From the NCBI RefSeq assembly GCF_029892105.1, contig NZ_JARZAJ010000028.1, forward strand, positions 28,686 through 92,685: a stretch of 64,000 nt of DNA, given 5' to 3'. Made by a program: the position numbers and the translations under genes. The notes beneath the pieces were generated by a model. It was given only the letters and a program-made list of their open reading frames with translations, ran no database searches and was not told where the DNA came from. Source of the stretch: Kitasatospora sp. GP82 (GTDB taxonomy: Bacteria > Actinomycetota > Actinomycetes > Streptomycetales > Streptomycetaceae). Positions 45,350-53,248 of this stretch are shown piece by piece (positions within the stretch are counted from its first letter, which is position 1; the number at the start of each line of letters is the position of its first letter).

Positions 45350-45990
45350 GCGGGCTGACGTTCAGCTGCACCGGGGTACGGGCGGACCCGTATGCGGCAG
45401 GGCCGACGCTGGTGTTCCGGCTGCGGATCGTCGCCGGGGGCGGTGCGCCGGTCCATGCGCTGGTGCTGAGGTGCCAGTTGCGGATCGAACCCGCCCGACG
45501 TCCCTACGGGGCCGGCGAGGAGAAGCGGCTCGGGGTGCTGTTCGGCGAGCGCAAGCGCTGGTCGAGCACGCTGAACCCGATCCAGCTCGCCCAGGTGTCG
45601 CTGACGGTGCCCGGCTTCACCGGGGAGACGGAGGCGGACCTGGTGGTGCCGTGCACCTACGACATGGACATCGCCGCCACCCAGTACTTCCGAGCTCTGG
45701 AGGACGGCGAGGCTCCGCTGCTGCTGCTGTTCTCCGGCACCGCGTTCACCGGGACGGGCGGCTTCCGGGTCGAGCCGGTGCCCTGGGACAGGGAGGCGTC
45801 CTGCCGGCTGCCCGTGCAGGTGTGGCGGGACATGATCGAGCAGCACTTCCCGGGCTGCGGCTGGCTGCGGCTCACCCGGGACACCATGGACGCGCTGGTG
45901 GAGTACCGCGCGCGTCATGGACTTCCCTCCTGGGAGTCGACGGTGCGGGCCCTGCTGGCGGCCGCCCCGGCCGAGGGGAGCCTGCTGTGA
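45346..45990 (+). CDS. DUF6084 family protein
   Basis: A 214-residue soluble protein that reads as a beta-sandwich: TLVFRLRIVAGGGAPVHALV, LRCQLRIEPARRPYGAGEEK, then VSLTVPGFTGETEADLVVPC and a C-terminal helix ending ALLAAAPAEGSLL. There is no signal peptide. It matches the DUF6084 proteins of hydrogenase clusters, function unknown. It starts at ATG 45346 inside the end of the DUF5947 gene and runs into the next gene with a GTGA overlap, so the accessory proteins are probably made in equal amounts and may form a complex. Confidence 0.75.
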   Translation: MSGLTFSCTGVRADPYAAGPTLVFRLRIVAGGGAPVHALVLRCQLRIEPARRPYGAGEEKRLGVLFGERKRWSSTLNPIQLAQVSLTVPGFTGETEADLVVPCTYDMDIAATQYFRALEDGEAPLLLLFSGTAFTGTGGFRVEPVPWDREASCRLPVQVWRDMIEQHFPGCGWLRLTRDTMDALVEYRARHGLPSWESTVRALLAAAPAEGSLL

Positions 45991-47378
45991 CCGGATCGGA
46001 AACGGCGGACAGGTTCGCGGCGGCCCGGCAGATCGCGGACGCCGTGCTGTTCGAGGGCTATGTGCTCTACCCCTACCGGGCTTCGGCGGCCAAGAACCGG
46101 CTGCGCTGGCAGTTCGGGGTCCTCGTCCCGCCCGCGTTCGGGGCCTCGGCCTCCGAGCACTCCCATCAGCGCACCGAGTGCCTGATGGAACCGCGTCGGG
46201 GCGCGACGCTCACCGTGCAGCTGCGCTTCCTGCATGTCCAGAAGCGGACGGTGCAGCGCATCCTCGCCGACCGGGGGTTCGAGGCGGTCGAGGAGCTCGC
46301 GCTGTCCGACCGGGTCCTCGTGCCGTGGGACGAGGGCGTCGAGGAGTCGGTCGAACTCGGCGTCACGGTCTCCGAGTTGGCCGGGGACGGGGTCGTCCTC
46401 CCGTTCGATCTGCCCGCGCGTGAGGTGCAGGAGATCGTGCACGAGGGCGGACGGCCCATCGGCCGGCTGGTGCGCCGCCGTGAACGGCTCGACGGCGTCC
46501 TGCGGCTGACGGCACAGGAGGTCCCGGGCCCTTGTGCCGCGCTGCGACTGAGCGCCGTGGTGGAGAACAGCAGCGGCTGGGCACAGCCGGAGGGCGGTGA
46601 CCGCGATCTCGCGCTGCGGCGCTCGCTGGTGTCGGCACATCTGCTGCTGGGGCTGAGCGCGGGGTCCTTCGTGTCGATGACCGATCCGCCGCAGTGGGCG
46701 GCGCCTGCCGTCGCGCAGTGCCGCAACGAGCACACCTGGCCGGTGCTGGCCGGGGAGTCGGGCGGGTCGGACGTGGTGCTGTCCTCGCCGATCATCCTCG
46801 CCGACCATCCCGAGGTCGCCCCCGAGAGCCCGGGCGCGCTGTACGACGCCACCGAGATCGACGAGATCCTGGCCCTGCGTACGGCGGCGCTGACCGAGCA
46901 GGAGAAGCGGGAGGCCCGTGGCACGGACGAGCGGGCCGGGGCGGTCATCGACCTTGCGGACTCGCTGCCGCCCGAGGTCTGGGAGCGTCTGCACGGCGCC
47001 GTCCGCGCGCTGCGGGAGGTCACCGGACCCGAACCGCCCGTGACGGACGGCTTTCCCGGCACTGCGCCCGACACCCCGTGGTGGGATCCCGGCGCCGACC
47101 GCAGCGTGGATCCGGCGAGCGACCGGGTGCTGGTCGACGGAACGCCGATCGGTGCCGGCAGCCGGGTCCTCCTCAAGCCGGGCCGGCGGCGCACCGACGC
47201 ACAGGATCTGTTCCTGCACGGGCGGACCGCGCTGGTCGAGGCCGTCCTGCGGGATGTGGACGGCACTGTCCATCTGGCCGTCACCATCGACGGCGACCCG
47301 GGAGCGGATCTGTGGCGGGCGCAGGGGCGCTTCCGGTACTTCCAGCCGGACGAGGTCACCCCGTTGGAGAGGCGGTGA
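45987..47378 (+). CDS. conserved 463-residue hydrogenase-cluster protein, unknown
   Basis: I know this protein only as a member of actinobacterial group 1h gene clusters. It has no signal peptide, membrane segment or Cys-rich site. The N-terminal 300 residues are beta-rich (YPYRASAAKNRLRWQFGVLV; LTVQLRFLHVQKRTVQRILA; VVENSSGWAQPEGG; LRRSLVSAHLLLGLSAGSFV). The middle region is acidic and helical (ATEIDEILALRTAALTEQEK). The last 100 residues form a small beta domain (VLVDGTPIGAGSRVLLKPGR ... FRYFQPDEVTPLE). An assembly or scaffold protein is a reasonable guess. It overlaps both neighbours by four bases. Confidence 0.75.
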   Translation: MTGSETADRFAAARQIADAVLFEGYVLYPYRASAAKNRLRWQFGVLVPPAFGASASEHSHQRTECLMEPRRGATLTVQLRFLHVQKRTVQRILADRGFEAVEELALSDRVLVPWDEGVEESVELGVTVSELAGDGVVLPFDLPAREVQEIVHEGGRPIGRLVRRRERLDGVLRLTAQEVPGPCAALRLSAVVENSSGWAQPEGGDRDLALRRSLVSAHLLLGLSAGSFVSMTDPPQWAAPAVAQCRNEHTWPVLAGESGGSDVVLSSPIILADHPEVAPESPGALYDATEIDEILALRTAALTEQEKREARGTDERAGAVIDLADSLPPEVWERLHGAVRALREVTGPEPPVTDGFPGTAPDTPWWDPGADRSVDPASDRVLVDGTPIGAGSRVLLKPGRRRTDAQDLFLHGRTALVEAVLRDVDGTVHLAVTIDGDPGADLWRAQGRFRYFQPDEVTPLERR

Positions 47379-47941
47379 GCGGCGTGGCGGCAGCGGGCGG
47401 AGTGCTCGTCGCAGGGGTCGGCAACATCTTTCTCGGCGACGACGGCTTCGGCGTGGAGACGGTGCGCCGACTCGCTGCCCACCCGCTGCCCGAGGGGGTG
47501 GAGGCCGCCGACTTCGGTGTGCGCGGAGTCCACCTGGCCTACCAACTACTCGACGGCTACCGGATGTTGGTACTGGTGGATGCCACCGAGCGCGGGGACG
47601 CACCCGGAACGCTCTACCTGATCGAGGCGACGACGGACGGCCGGATCGAACCCGATACCCCTCTGCTCGACGGGCACCGGATGGGGCCGGACGCGGTGCT
47701 GGCCCTGCTGGCGACGCTGAGCGCCGGGACCGGTGGCAGCGTGCCGGAGCGGGTCCTGGTGGTCGGCTGCGAGCCGGAGTCGGTGGACGAACACCTGGGC
47801 CTGAGCCCGGTGGTGGCCGCTGCCGTCGACCGGGCCGTCGAGCTGATCCTGCAATTGGTACGGGACGACGAGGACTCCGACCTCGTACGCCCTGCGGCTG
47901 TCGGCCCGTTGGCGGGCCGTGGAAAGAGAAAGGCTCCCTGA
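47375..47941 (+). CDS. hydrogenase maturation protease
   Basis: A 188-residue endopeptidase of the HyaD/HoxW (M52) type. It opens GVLVAGVGNIFLGDDGFGVE with the nickel-sensing Asp/Glu in GDDGFGVE (about residues 22-29), the mid motif DFGVRGVHLAYQLLDGYRML and the strand LVLVDATERGD with the second acid. It cuts the C-terminal tail of the large subunit once nickel is in place, and the matching tail is seen on HhyL. The C-terminal 30 residues (RPAAVGPLAGRGKRKAP) are basic and unusual. The stop overlaps the ATG of the 34-residue peptide by one base (TGATG). Confidence 0.9.
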   Translation: MSGVAAAGGVLVAGVGNIFLGDDGFGVETVRRLAAHPLPEGVEAADFGVRGVHLAYQLLDGYRMLVLVDATERGDAPGTLYLIEATTDGRIEPDTPLLDGHRMGPDAVLALLATLSAGTGGSVPERVLVVGCEPESVDEHLGLSPVVAAAVDRAVELILQLVRDDEDSDLVRPAAVGPLAGRGKRKAP

Positions 47942-48045
47942 TGCGGAAGTTCCTGATCTGCGGCACGGTCCTGGCCGGGCTGGTGGCCGTGGTCGCCCAC
48001 AACCTGCCGGACATCAAGCGGTATCTGCGGATCCGCCGGATGTAG
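47941..48045 (+). CDS. 34-residue single-helix membrane peptide (DUF6893-like)
   Basis: Thirty-four codons: basic MRK start, one hydrophobic helix (FLICGTVLAGLVAVVAHNLP) and a basic tail DIKRYLRIRRM. The start ATG overlaps the protease stop (TGATG), which supports translation by coupling. Small proteins with the same tail (NLPDxKRYLxxR) are classed as DUF6893 and are common in actinobacterial hydrogenase clusters. It probably sits in the cytoplasmic membrane with a positive C-terminus and could anchor the otherwise soluble hydrogenase near the quinone pool; that role is my inference. Confidence 0.75.
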   Translation: MRKFLICGTVLAGLVAVVAHNLPDIKRYLRIRRM

Positions 48046-48251
48046 CCGCAAGGCTGCGTGCCGGGCCCCGGACCCCCGGCCGGTGCGATCCGCCGGTGCG
48101 GCGAATGGCGTAGCCGGGGGCTCGGCCACGGCGCGGCGCCGGTGCGGTGCACCCGGCCCGCCCTGTAATGGGTCGCACAGCAAGGGGTCTCGGGGTCGGC
48201 ACGCGTGGTCGGGTCGGGTGGCGGGGCCACGACCGGCGCGGGAAGAGGCCG

Positions 48252-48632
48252 ATGCACGAGATGTCGATCGCGCTGGCCGTCGTGGAGCAGGTGGCACGGG
48301 CGGCGCGCAGCCACGGGGCCGAGGCCGTCGAGTCCGTCCGGCTCCAGGTCGGTGAGCTGGCCGGAGTGGTCCCCGAGTCCTTGGAGTTCTGTTTCGAACT
48401 GGCCTGTGCCGACACCGTGGTGGCGGGCGCGCGGCTGCTGACCGAACCGGTCGCGGCCCGCGCCCGCTGCGGTGGGTGCGGCACCGAGTGGCCGGTCGGC
48501 ATGCCGCCCGACCTGTGCTGCCCGCGCTGTGCCGGCGCGGAGACCGAGCTGCTGGCCGGTCGGGAACTGCAGATTCTGGGCGTGTGCTGGGCCGATGGAC
48601 CCGCGCTCGCCCCGACCCATCAGGAAGGCTGA
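48252..48632 (+). CDS. hypA: hydrogenase nickel incorporation protein HypA
   Basis: A 126-residue nickel chaperone. The N-terminal Met-His-Glu (MHEMSIALAVVEQVARAARS) is the nickel site, and the zinc domain has two pairs, RARCGGCGTEW and LCCPRCAGAE. The strand SVRLQVGELAGVVPESLEFC is also conserved. With HypB it delivers nickel to the large subunit. The C-terminus is about 10 residues longer than usual. ATG 48252 follows GGAAGAGG. A gap of about 200 bases separates it from the peptide gene, so a second promoter for the hyp genes is possible, though none is obvious. Confidence 0.93.
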   Translation: MHEMSIALAVVEQVARAARSHGAEAVESVRLQVGELAGVVPESLEFCFELACADTVVAGARLLTEPVAARARCGGCGTEWPVGMPPDLCCPRCAGAETELLAGRELQILGVCWADGPALAPTHQEG

Positions 48633-48636
48633 CGCC

Positions 48637-49446
48637 GTGTGCCGAGTCACCGATCTCCAGCAGGCCGTGCTCGCCCGTAACGAGGAGCATGCGCATGCGC
48701 TGCGCGCCGCGCTGGCCGGGCGCGGCACGGTGGCCGTCAACCTGCTCTCCAGCCCCGGCAGCGGGAAGACCGCCCTGCTGGAGGCGGAGCTCTCGCTCGC
48801 CCGGGAGCGCGGGGTGCCCGTCGCCGCGCTGACCGCCGACCTGGCCACCGAGAACGACGCGACGCGGCTCGCCAGGTCGGGGGTTCCGGTCAAGCAGGTG
48901 CTCACGGACGGCCTGTGCCACCTGGAGGCCTCGATGCTGCGCGGTCACCTGGTGGGCTGGCTCCCGGCCGGGACTCGGCTGCTGTTCGTCGAGAACGTGG
49001 GCAATCTGGTCTGCCCGGCCTCCTACGACCTCGGCGAGTCGCTGCGGGTGGCGCTGGCCTCGGTGACCGAGGGCGAGGACAAGCCGCTCAAGTACCCCAC
49101 CGCGTTCGGCCTTGCGAATCTCGTGGTGGTGACGAAGGCCGACCTGGCCGAGGCGGTGGGCTTCGACGAGGCAGCCTTCCGGGCCGCTGTCGCCCGGGTC
49201 AACCCCGGCGTGGAGATCCTGCTGACCTCGGCCCGGACCGGCCTGGGGACGGGCGGGCTGCTGGAGCGCGCGCTGGCCGTACTGGACGGTGCCGCCGTGC
49301 ACCGGCCGGTGATGGCGGGGCGTGCGCAGCACACCCACGGCCGCGCAGAGTCGCAGGGCGACGTGCACGGCCATGAGCACGCGCACGGCGACGGACCCGG
49401 CGATCTGCACGGCCACAGCCATGTGCTGGTGGAGGAAGGACTGTGA
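48637..49446 (+). CDS. hypB: hydrogenase nickel incorporation GTPase HypB
   Basis: A 269-residue SIMIBI GTPase that powers nickel delivery. The P-loop is NLLSSPGSGKTALLEAEL (about residues 35-52). The switch/metal site has CHLEASML, and the G3-like LLFVENVGNLVCPASYDLGE and the G4 motif VVTKADL follow. The nickel-binding His-rich stretch is at the C-terminus (HTHGRAESQG then HGHEHAHGDG and LHGHSH), not at the N-terminus as in many HypB proteins. GTG 48637 follows AGGAAGG and lies four bases after hypA; the end overlaps hypF by four bases. Confidence 0.94.
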   Translation: MCRVTDLQQAVLARNEEHAHALRAALAGRGTVAVNLLSSPGSGKTALLEAELSLARERGVPVAALTADLATENDATRLARSGVPVKQVLTDGLCHLEASMLRGHLVGWLPAGTRLLFVENVGNLVCPASYDLGESLRVALASVTEGEDKPLKYPTAFGLANLVVVTKADLAEAVGFDEAAFRAAVARVNPGVEILLTSARTGLGTGGLLERALAVLDGAAVHRPVMAGRAQHTHGRAESQGDVHGHEHAHGDGPGDLHGHSHVLVEEGL

Positions 49447-51785
49447 CCGCACCGGCGGATGCCTGCGCCGTCCAGCGGCGGCGGGTCGCCGTGCAGGGCG
49501 TGGTCCAGGGGGTGGGTTTCCGTCCGTTCGTCTTCGGGCTGGCCACCGAGCTCGGGCTGGCCGGGCATGTCACCAACACCGGTGAGGGCGTGCTCGCGGA
49601 GATCGAGGGCAGCCCGGAGGCCGTCCTGGCGTTCTGCCGCCGGATCCGCTCCGACGCGCCGCCGCTGGCCGAGGTGCACGCCCTGGCTCAGGAGGTGCTG
49701 GACGCCACCGGGGATCCGGGGTTCGCCATCGTCGCCTCGCGCGACACCGGTTCCCGACGGGCCGTCATCCCGCCCGACACCGCGACCTGCGCGGACTGTC
49801 TGGCCGAGCTCGCCGACCCGGCCGACCGCCGCTACCGCCATCCGTTCATCACCTGCACCAACTGCGGACCGCGCTACACCATCGTCACCGGCCTGCCGTA
49901 CGACCGCGCCAACACCACCATGGCACGGTTCCCGATGTGCCCCGACTGCGCCCGCGAGTACGCCGACCCGGCCGACCGGCGCTTCCACGCGCAGCCGGTG
50001 GCCTGCCACGCCTGCGGGCCACGGCTCCGTCTGGTCGAGGCCGGTGGCCGGACGCGCGCGACCGGCGGGGAGGCGCCGGCGGCGGCGCGTCGACTGCTGG
50101 CGGAGGGCGCGATCCTGGCGGTGAAGGGGATCGGCGGCTACCACCTGGCCTGTGACGCGGCCGACGGGACGGCGGTGGCGCTGCTGCGCCGGCGCAAGGC
50201 CAGGGGCGACAAGCCGTTTGCGCTGATGGCCGGTCAGCTGTCCGACATCGAGCCCCTGGTGCACCTGAGTGAGGCGGAGCGGCGGCTGCTCGGCGGCCCG
50301 GTGCGGCCGATCGTCCTGCTGCGGCGTCGGAGCGGCGGCGCCCCGCCGGCGGAGGCGGTCGCCCCGCGCAGCCCGGATCTGGGCGTCATGCTGCCGTACA
50401 CGCCGCTGCACCGGCTGCTGTTCGGGCTGCCCGGCGATCCGCCCGGGCCCCGGCTGCTGGTGATGACCAGCGGCAATCTCTCCGGTGAGCCGATCGTCAC
50501 CGACGACGCCGAGGCACTGGAGCGACTCGCCCCGCTGGCCGACGCCTGGCTGACGCACGACCGACCGATCCAGGTCCCCTGCGACGACTCGGTGGTGCGG
50601 GTCTGGGAGGGCGAGGTGCTGCCCGTACGCCGCTCCCGCGGCTATGCGCCGCTGCCGGTGGCGCTGCCACTGCCCGTTCCTGCGGTGCTGGCGACGGGCG
50701 GCGACCTCAAGAACGCGTTCGCGCTGGCCGAGGGGCGCAGCGCCTGTCTGTCCGGGCACATCGGCGACATGGACGATCTGGCGACGCTGCGGGCCTTCGA
50801 CGAGGCGGTCGGCCATGTGCGGGAGTTGACCGGGGTCGAGCCCGTGCTGCTGGCGACGGACCGTCATCCCGGGTACCGCTCCGCACAGTGGGCCGCCCGC
50901 CGCTCGGCCGCCGGGGCGACGCCGGTGGTGCGGGTCCAGCACCACCATGCGCACATCGCCTCGGTGATGGCCGAGCACGGTTTGGACGGAAGCCTGCCCG
51001 TCATCGGGGTCGCCTTCGACGGTACCGGCTACGGCGACGACGGCGCGGTGTGGGGTGGCGAGGTCCTGGTGGCGGACTACGACGGCTTCCGCCGCTTCGG
51101 GCAGCTGGCGTATGTGCCGCTGCCCGGCGGCGATGCGGCGGTGGAGCGCCCGTACCGGACGGCGCTCGCGCACCTGCACGTCGCAGGTCTGCCGTGGGAG
51201 GCGGATCTGCCCTGCACCCTGGCCTGCCCCGAGGATGAACGTCCCCTGTTGAGAAGGCAGTTGGAACGTGGATTCAACTGTGTGCCGACCTCCAGCATGG
51301 GGCGGCTCTTCGATGCCGTCTCCTCACTGGCCGGGGTCTGCCACCGGGCCGGGTACGAGGCGCAGGCGGCGGTCGAGCTGGAGGCGGCCGCCACCGCCGT
51401 GGATGAGAGCCGCCAGGCGTACGGTTTCGAACTGGGCCGCGGGGACGTCGAGTCGGGAGCGGCCGAGCTTGTTGCCGATCCAAGTCCGGTGCTGGCAGCG
51501 GTGGTTGCCGACCTTCGGTCGGGCGCCTCGCCCGGGGCGATCGCGCTTCGCTTCCATCGGGCGGTGGCCGGTCTGGTCCACGCGCTGTGCGTACGCGCGC
51601 GGCGGGCGTACGCGCTGGAGACGGTGGCGCTGAGCGGCGGGGTGTTCGCCAACACCCTGCTGCTCTCCGACTGCGCCGAGGTGCTGCGCCGGGACGGCTT
51701 CACCGTCCTGGTCCACCGCAGGGTGCCGCCGAACGACGGCGGGCTGGCCCTGGGCCAGTTGATGGTGGCCGCACGGGCGCAGTGA
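49443..51785 (+). CDS. hypF: carbamoyltransferase HypF
   Basis: A 780-residue enzyme that turns carbamoyl phosphate into the cyanide ligands on HypE. The acylphosphatase domain holds VQGVVQGVGFRPFVFGLATE (residues about 17-36). Two zinc-finger-like pairs follow, ATCADCLAEL/TCTNCGPRYT and FPMCPDCAREY/ACHACGPRL. The YrdC-like adenylating domain spans about 210-400 (LAEGAILAVKGIGGYHLACD). The Kae1-like carbamoyltransfer domain has VQHHHAHIASVMAEHGL and GVAFDGTGYGDDGAVWGGE. All four parts are intact and the length is normal. Confidence 0.95.
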   Translation: MTAPADACAVQRRRVAVQGVVQGVGFRPFVFGLATELGLAGHVTNTGEGVLAEIEGSPEAVLAFCRRIRSDAPPLAEVHALAQEVLDATGDPGFAIVASRDTGSRRAVIPPDTATCADCLAELADPADRRYRHPFITCTNCGPRYTIVTGLPYDRANTTMARFPMCPDCAREYADPADRRFHAQPVACHACGPRLRLVEAGGRTRATGGEAPAAARRLLAEGAILAVKGIGGYHLACDAADGTAVALLRRRKARGDKPFALMAGQLSDIEPLVHLSEAERRLLGGPVRPIVLLRRRSGGAPPAEAVAPRSPDLGVMLPYTPLHRLLFGLPGDPPGPRLLVMTSGNLSGEPIVTDDAEALERLAPLADAWLTHDRPIQVPCDDSVVRVWEGEVLPVRRSRGYAPLPVALPLPVPAVLATGGDLKNAFALAEGRSACLSGHIGDMDDLATLRAFDEAVGHVRELTGVEPVLLATDRHPGYRSAQWAARRSAAGATPVVRVQHHHAHIASVMAEHGLDGSLPVIGVAFDGTGYGDDGAVWGGEVLVADYDGFRRFGQLAYVPLPGGDAAVERPYRTALAHLHVAGLPWEADLPCTLACPEDERPLLRRQLERGFNCVPTSSMGRLFDAVSSLAGVCHRAGYEAQAAVELEAAATAVDESRQAYGFELGRGDVESGAAELVADPSPVLAAVVADLRSGASPGAIALRFHRAVAGLVHALCVRARRAYALETVALSGGVFANTLLLSDCAEVLRRDGFTVLVHRRVPPNDGGLALGQLMVAARAQ

Positions 51786-51833
51786 CGGCCTTGCGCGTTC
51801 AGGGGCAGGTTCCAGAAGGCAGGAGAGACCGGG

Positions 51834-52115
51834 ATGTGTCTGGCAGTACCCGGAAGGGTCATGGAGATCGAGGAGCGGGACGGGACGCGGATGGCTCGCG
51901 TCGATTTCGGCGGTGTGGTCAAGGAGGTGTGCCTCGAGTACCTGCCGGACCTTCGGGTGGGTGAGTACGCGATCGTCCATGTGGGCTTTGCGCTCCAACG
52001 GCTGGACGAGGAGTCGGCCCGCAGGACGCTCGATCTGTTCGCCGAACTCGGCCTGTTGCAGGAGGAGTTCGGAGACGGGGAGACCTGGGAAGCGGTGGAG
52101 GAGACACGGCGATGA
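51834..52115 (+). CDS. hypC: hydrogenase assembly chaperone HypC
   Basis: A 93-residue OB-fold chaperone that carries the Fe(CN)2CO unit with HypD to the large subunit. The essential Cys2 (MCLAVPGRVMEIEE) is present, followed by ARVDFGGVVKEVCLEYLPD and GEYAIVHVGFALQRLDEESA, as in the family. The ATG at 51834 lies about 50 bases after hypF and has an AGGAGAGACC ribosome site. The end overlaps hypD by four bases (ATGA). The C-terminus is slightly longer and more acidic than usual. Confidence 0.95.
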   Translation: MCLAVPGRVMEIEERDGTRMARVDFGGVVKEVCLEYLPDLRVGEYAIVHVGFALQRLDEESARRTLDLFAELGLLQEEFGDGETWEAVEETRR

Positions 52116-53248
52116 AATACCTGGAGGAGTTCCGGAATCCCGAGCTGGCCGTCCGCCTGCTCGACGACATCCGGGCGACGGCGACCCGGCCGTGGGCGCT
52201 GATGGAGGTGTGCGGCGGCCAGACCCACACCATCATCCGGCACGGGATCGACCAACTCCTGCCCGATGAGGTGGAGTTGATCCATGGGCCGGGGTGCCCG
52301 GTGTGCGTCACCCCGCTGGAGGTGATCGACCGTGCGCTGGCCATCGCCGCCAGTCCCGGGGTGATCTTCTGCTCCTTCGGGGACATGCTGCGGGTACCGG
52401 GATCCGAGCGCGACCTGTTCCGGGTGCGCAGCGAGGGCGGCGACGTACGGGTGGTGTACTCGCCGCTGGACGCGCTGCGGATCGCGCAGGAGAACCCGAA
52501 GCGCGAGGTGGTCTTCTTCGGCATCGGCTTCGAGACCACCGCTCCCCCGAACGCGATGACGGTCCATCAGGCCAAGAAGCTGGGCATCCGCAACTTCAGC
52601 CTGCTGGTCTCGCATGTGCGGGTGCCGCCGGCCATCGAGGCGATCATGCGCTCGCCCGACTGCCGGGTGCAGGGCTTCCTGGCGGCGGGCCATGTGTGCA
52701 GCGTCATGGGGACCGGCGAGTACCCGGAGCTGGCCGCGCGGCACCGGGTGCCGATCGTCGTCACCGGCTTCGAGCCGCTGGACATCCTGGAGGGCATCCG
52801 GCGGACGGTGCGTCAGCTGGAGCGCGGCGAGCACAGCGTGGACAACGCCTACCCGCGCGCCGTGCGCCCCGAGGGCAACCCGGTGGCCAAGGCCATGCTG
52901 GCGGACGTCTTCGAGGTCGCCGACCGTGCCTGGCGCGGTATCGGCGTCATCCCGGAGAGCGGCTGGCGGCTGTCCGCGCGCTACCGCGACCAGGACGCCG
53001 AGCACCGCTTCCAGGTCTCGGGGATCACTCCCTGCGAACCTGCGCAGTGCCGCAGCGGCGAGGTGCTCCAGGGACTGCTGAAGCCGAGCGAGTGCGAGGC
53101 GTTCGGCACCGTGTGCACGCCGCGTACACCGCTCGGAGCGACGATGGTCTCCAACGAGGGCGCCTGTGCCGCGTACTACCTCTACCGCCGGCTGGCGGCT
53201 CCCGCCGCAGCCGTGCCCGTATCTCCGGAGGCGAGCCCCGTTGCCTGA
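52112..53248 (+). CDS. hypD: hydrogenase assembly scaffold HypD
   Basis: A 378-residue Fe-S protein on which the Fe(CN)2CO unit is built. The iron-binding loop is LMEVCGGQTHTIIRHGIDQL (Cys about 34). The redox and metal motifs HGPGCPVCVTPLEVID (about 59-68) and FFGIGFETTAPPNA are intact. The [4Fe-4S] cysteines of the C-terminal part lie in GITPCEPAQCRSGEVLQG and FGTVCTPRTPLGATMVSNEGACAA. The start ATG overlaps the hypC stop. The last 15 residues are Ala/Pro-rich and the 3' end overlaps the hypE start by eight bases. Confidence 0.95.
   Translation: MKYLEEFRNPELAVRLLDDIRATATRPWALMEVCGGQTHTIIRHGIDQLLPDEVELIHGPGCPVCVTPLEVIDRALAIAASPGVIFCSFGDMLRVPGSERDLFRVRSEGGDVRVVYSPLDALRIAQENPKREVVFFGIGFETTAPPNAMTVHQAKKLGIRNFSLLVSHVRVPPAIEAIMRSPDCRVQGFLAAGHVCSVMGTGEYPELAARHRVPIVVTGFEPLDILEGIRRTVRQLERGEHSVDNAYPRAVRPEGNPVAKAMLADVFEVADRAWRGIGVIPESGWRLSARYRDQDAEHRFQVSGITPCEPAQCRSGEVLQGLLKPSECEAFGTVCTPRTPLGATMVSNEGACAAYYLYRRLAAPAAAVPVSPEASPVA

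Noticed and set aside
45915..48905. A 996-codon open frame on the minus strand across the hydrogenase accessory genes
   Set aside because: It is antisense to six well-supported genes, has low-complexity composition, no start signal and no family motif; long antisense frames are expected at this GC content.
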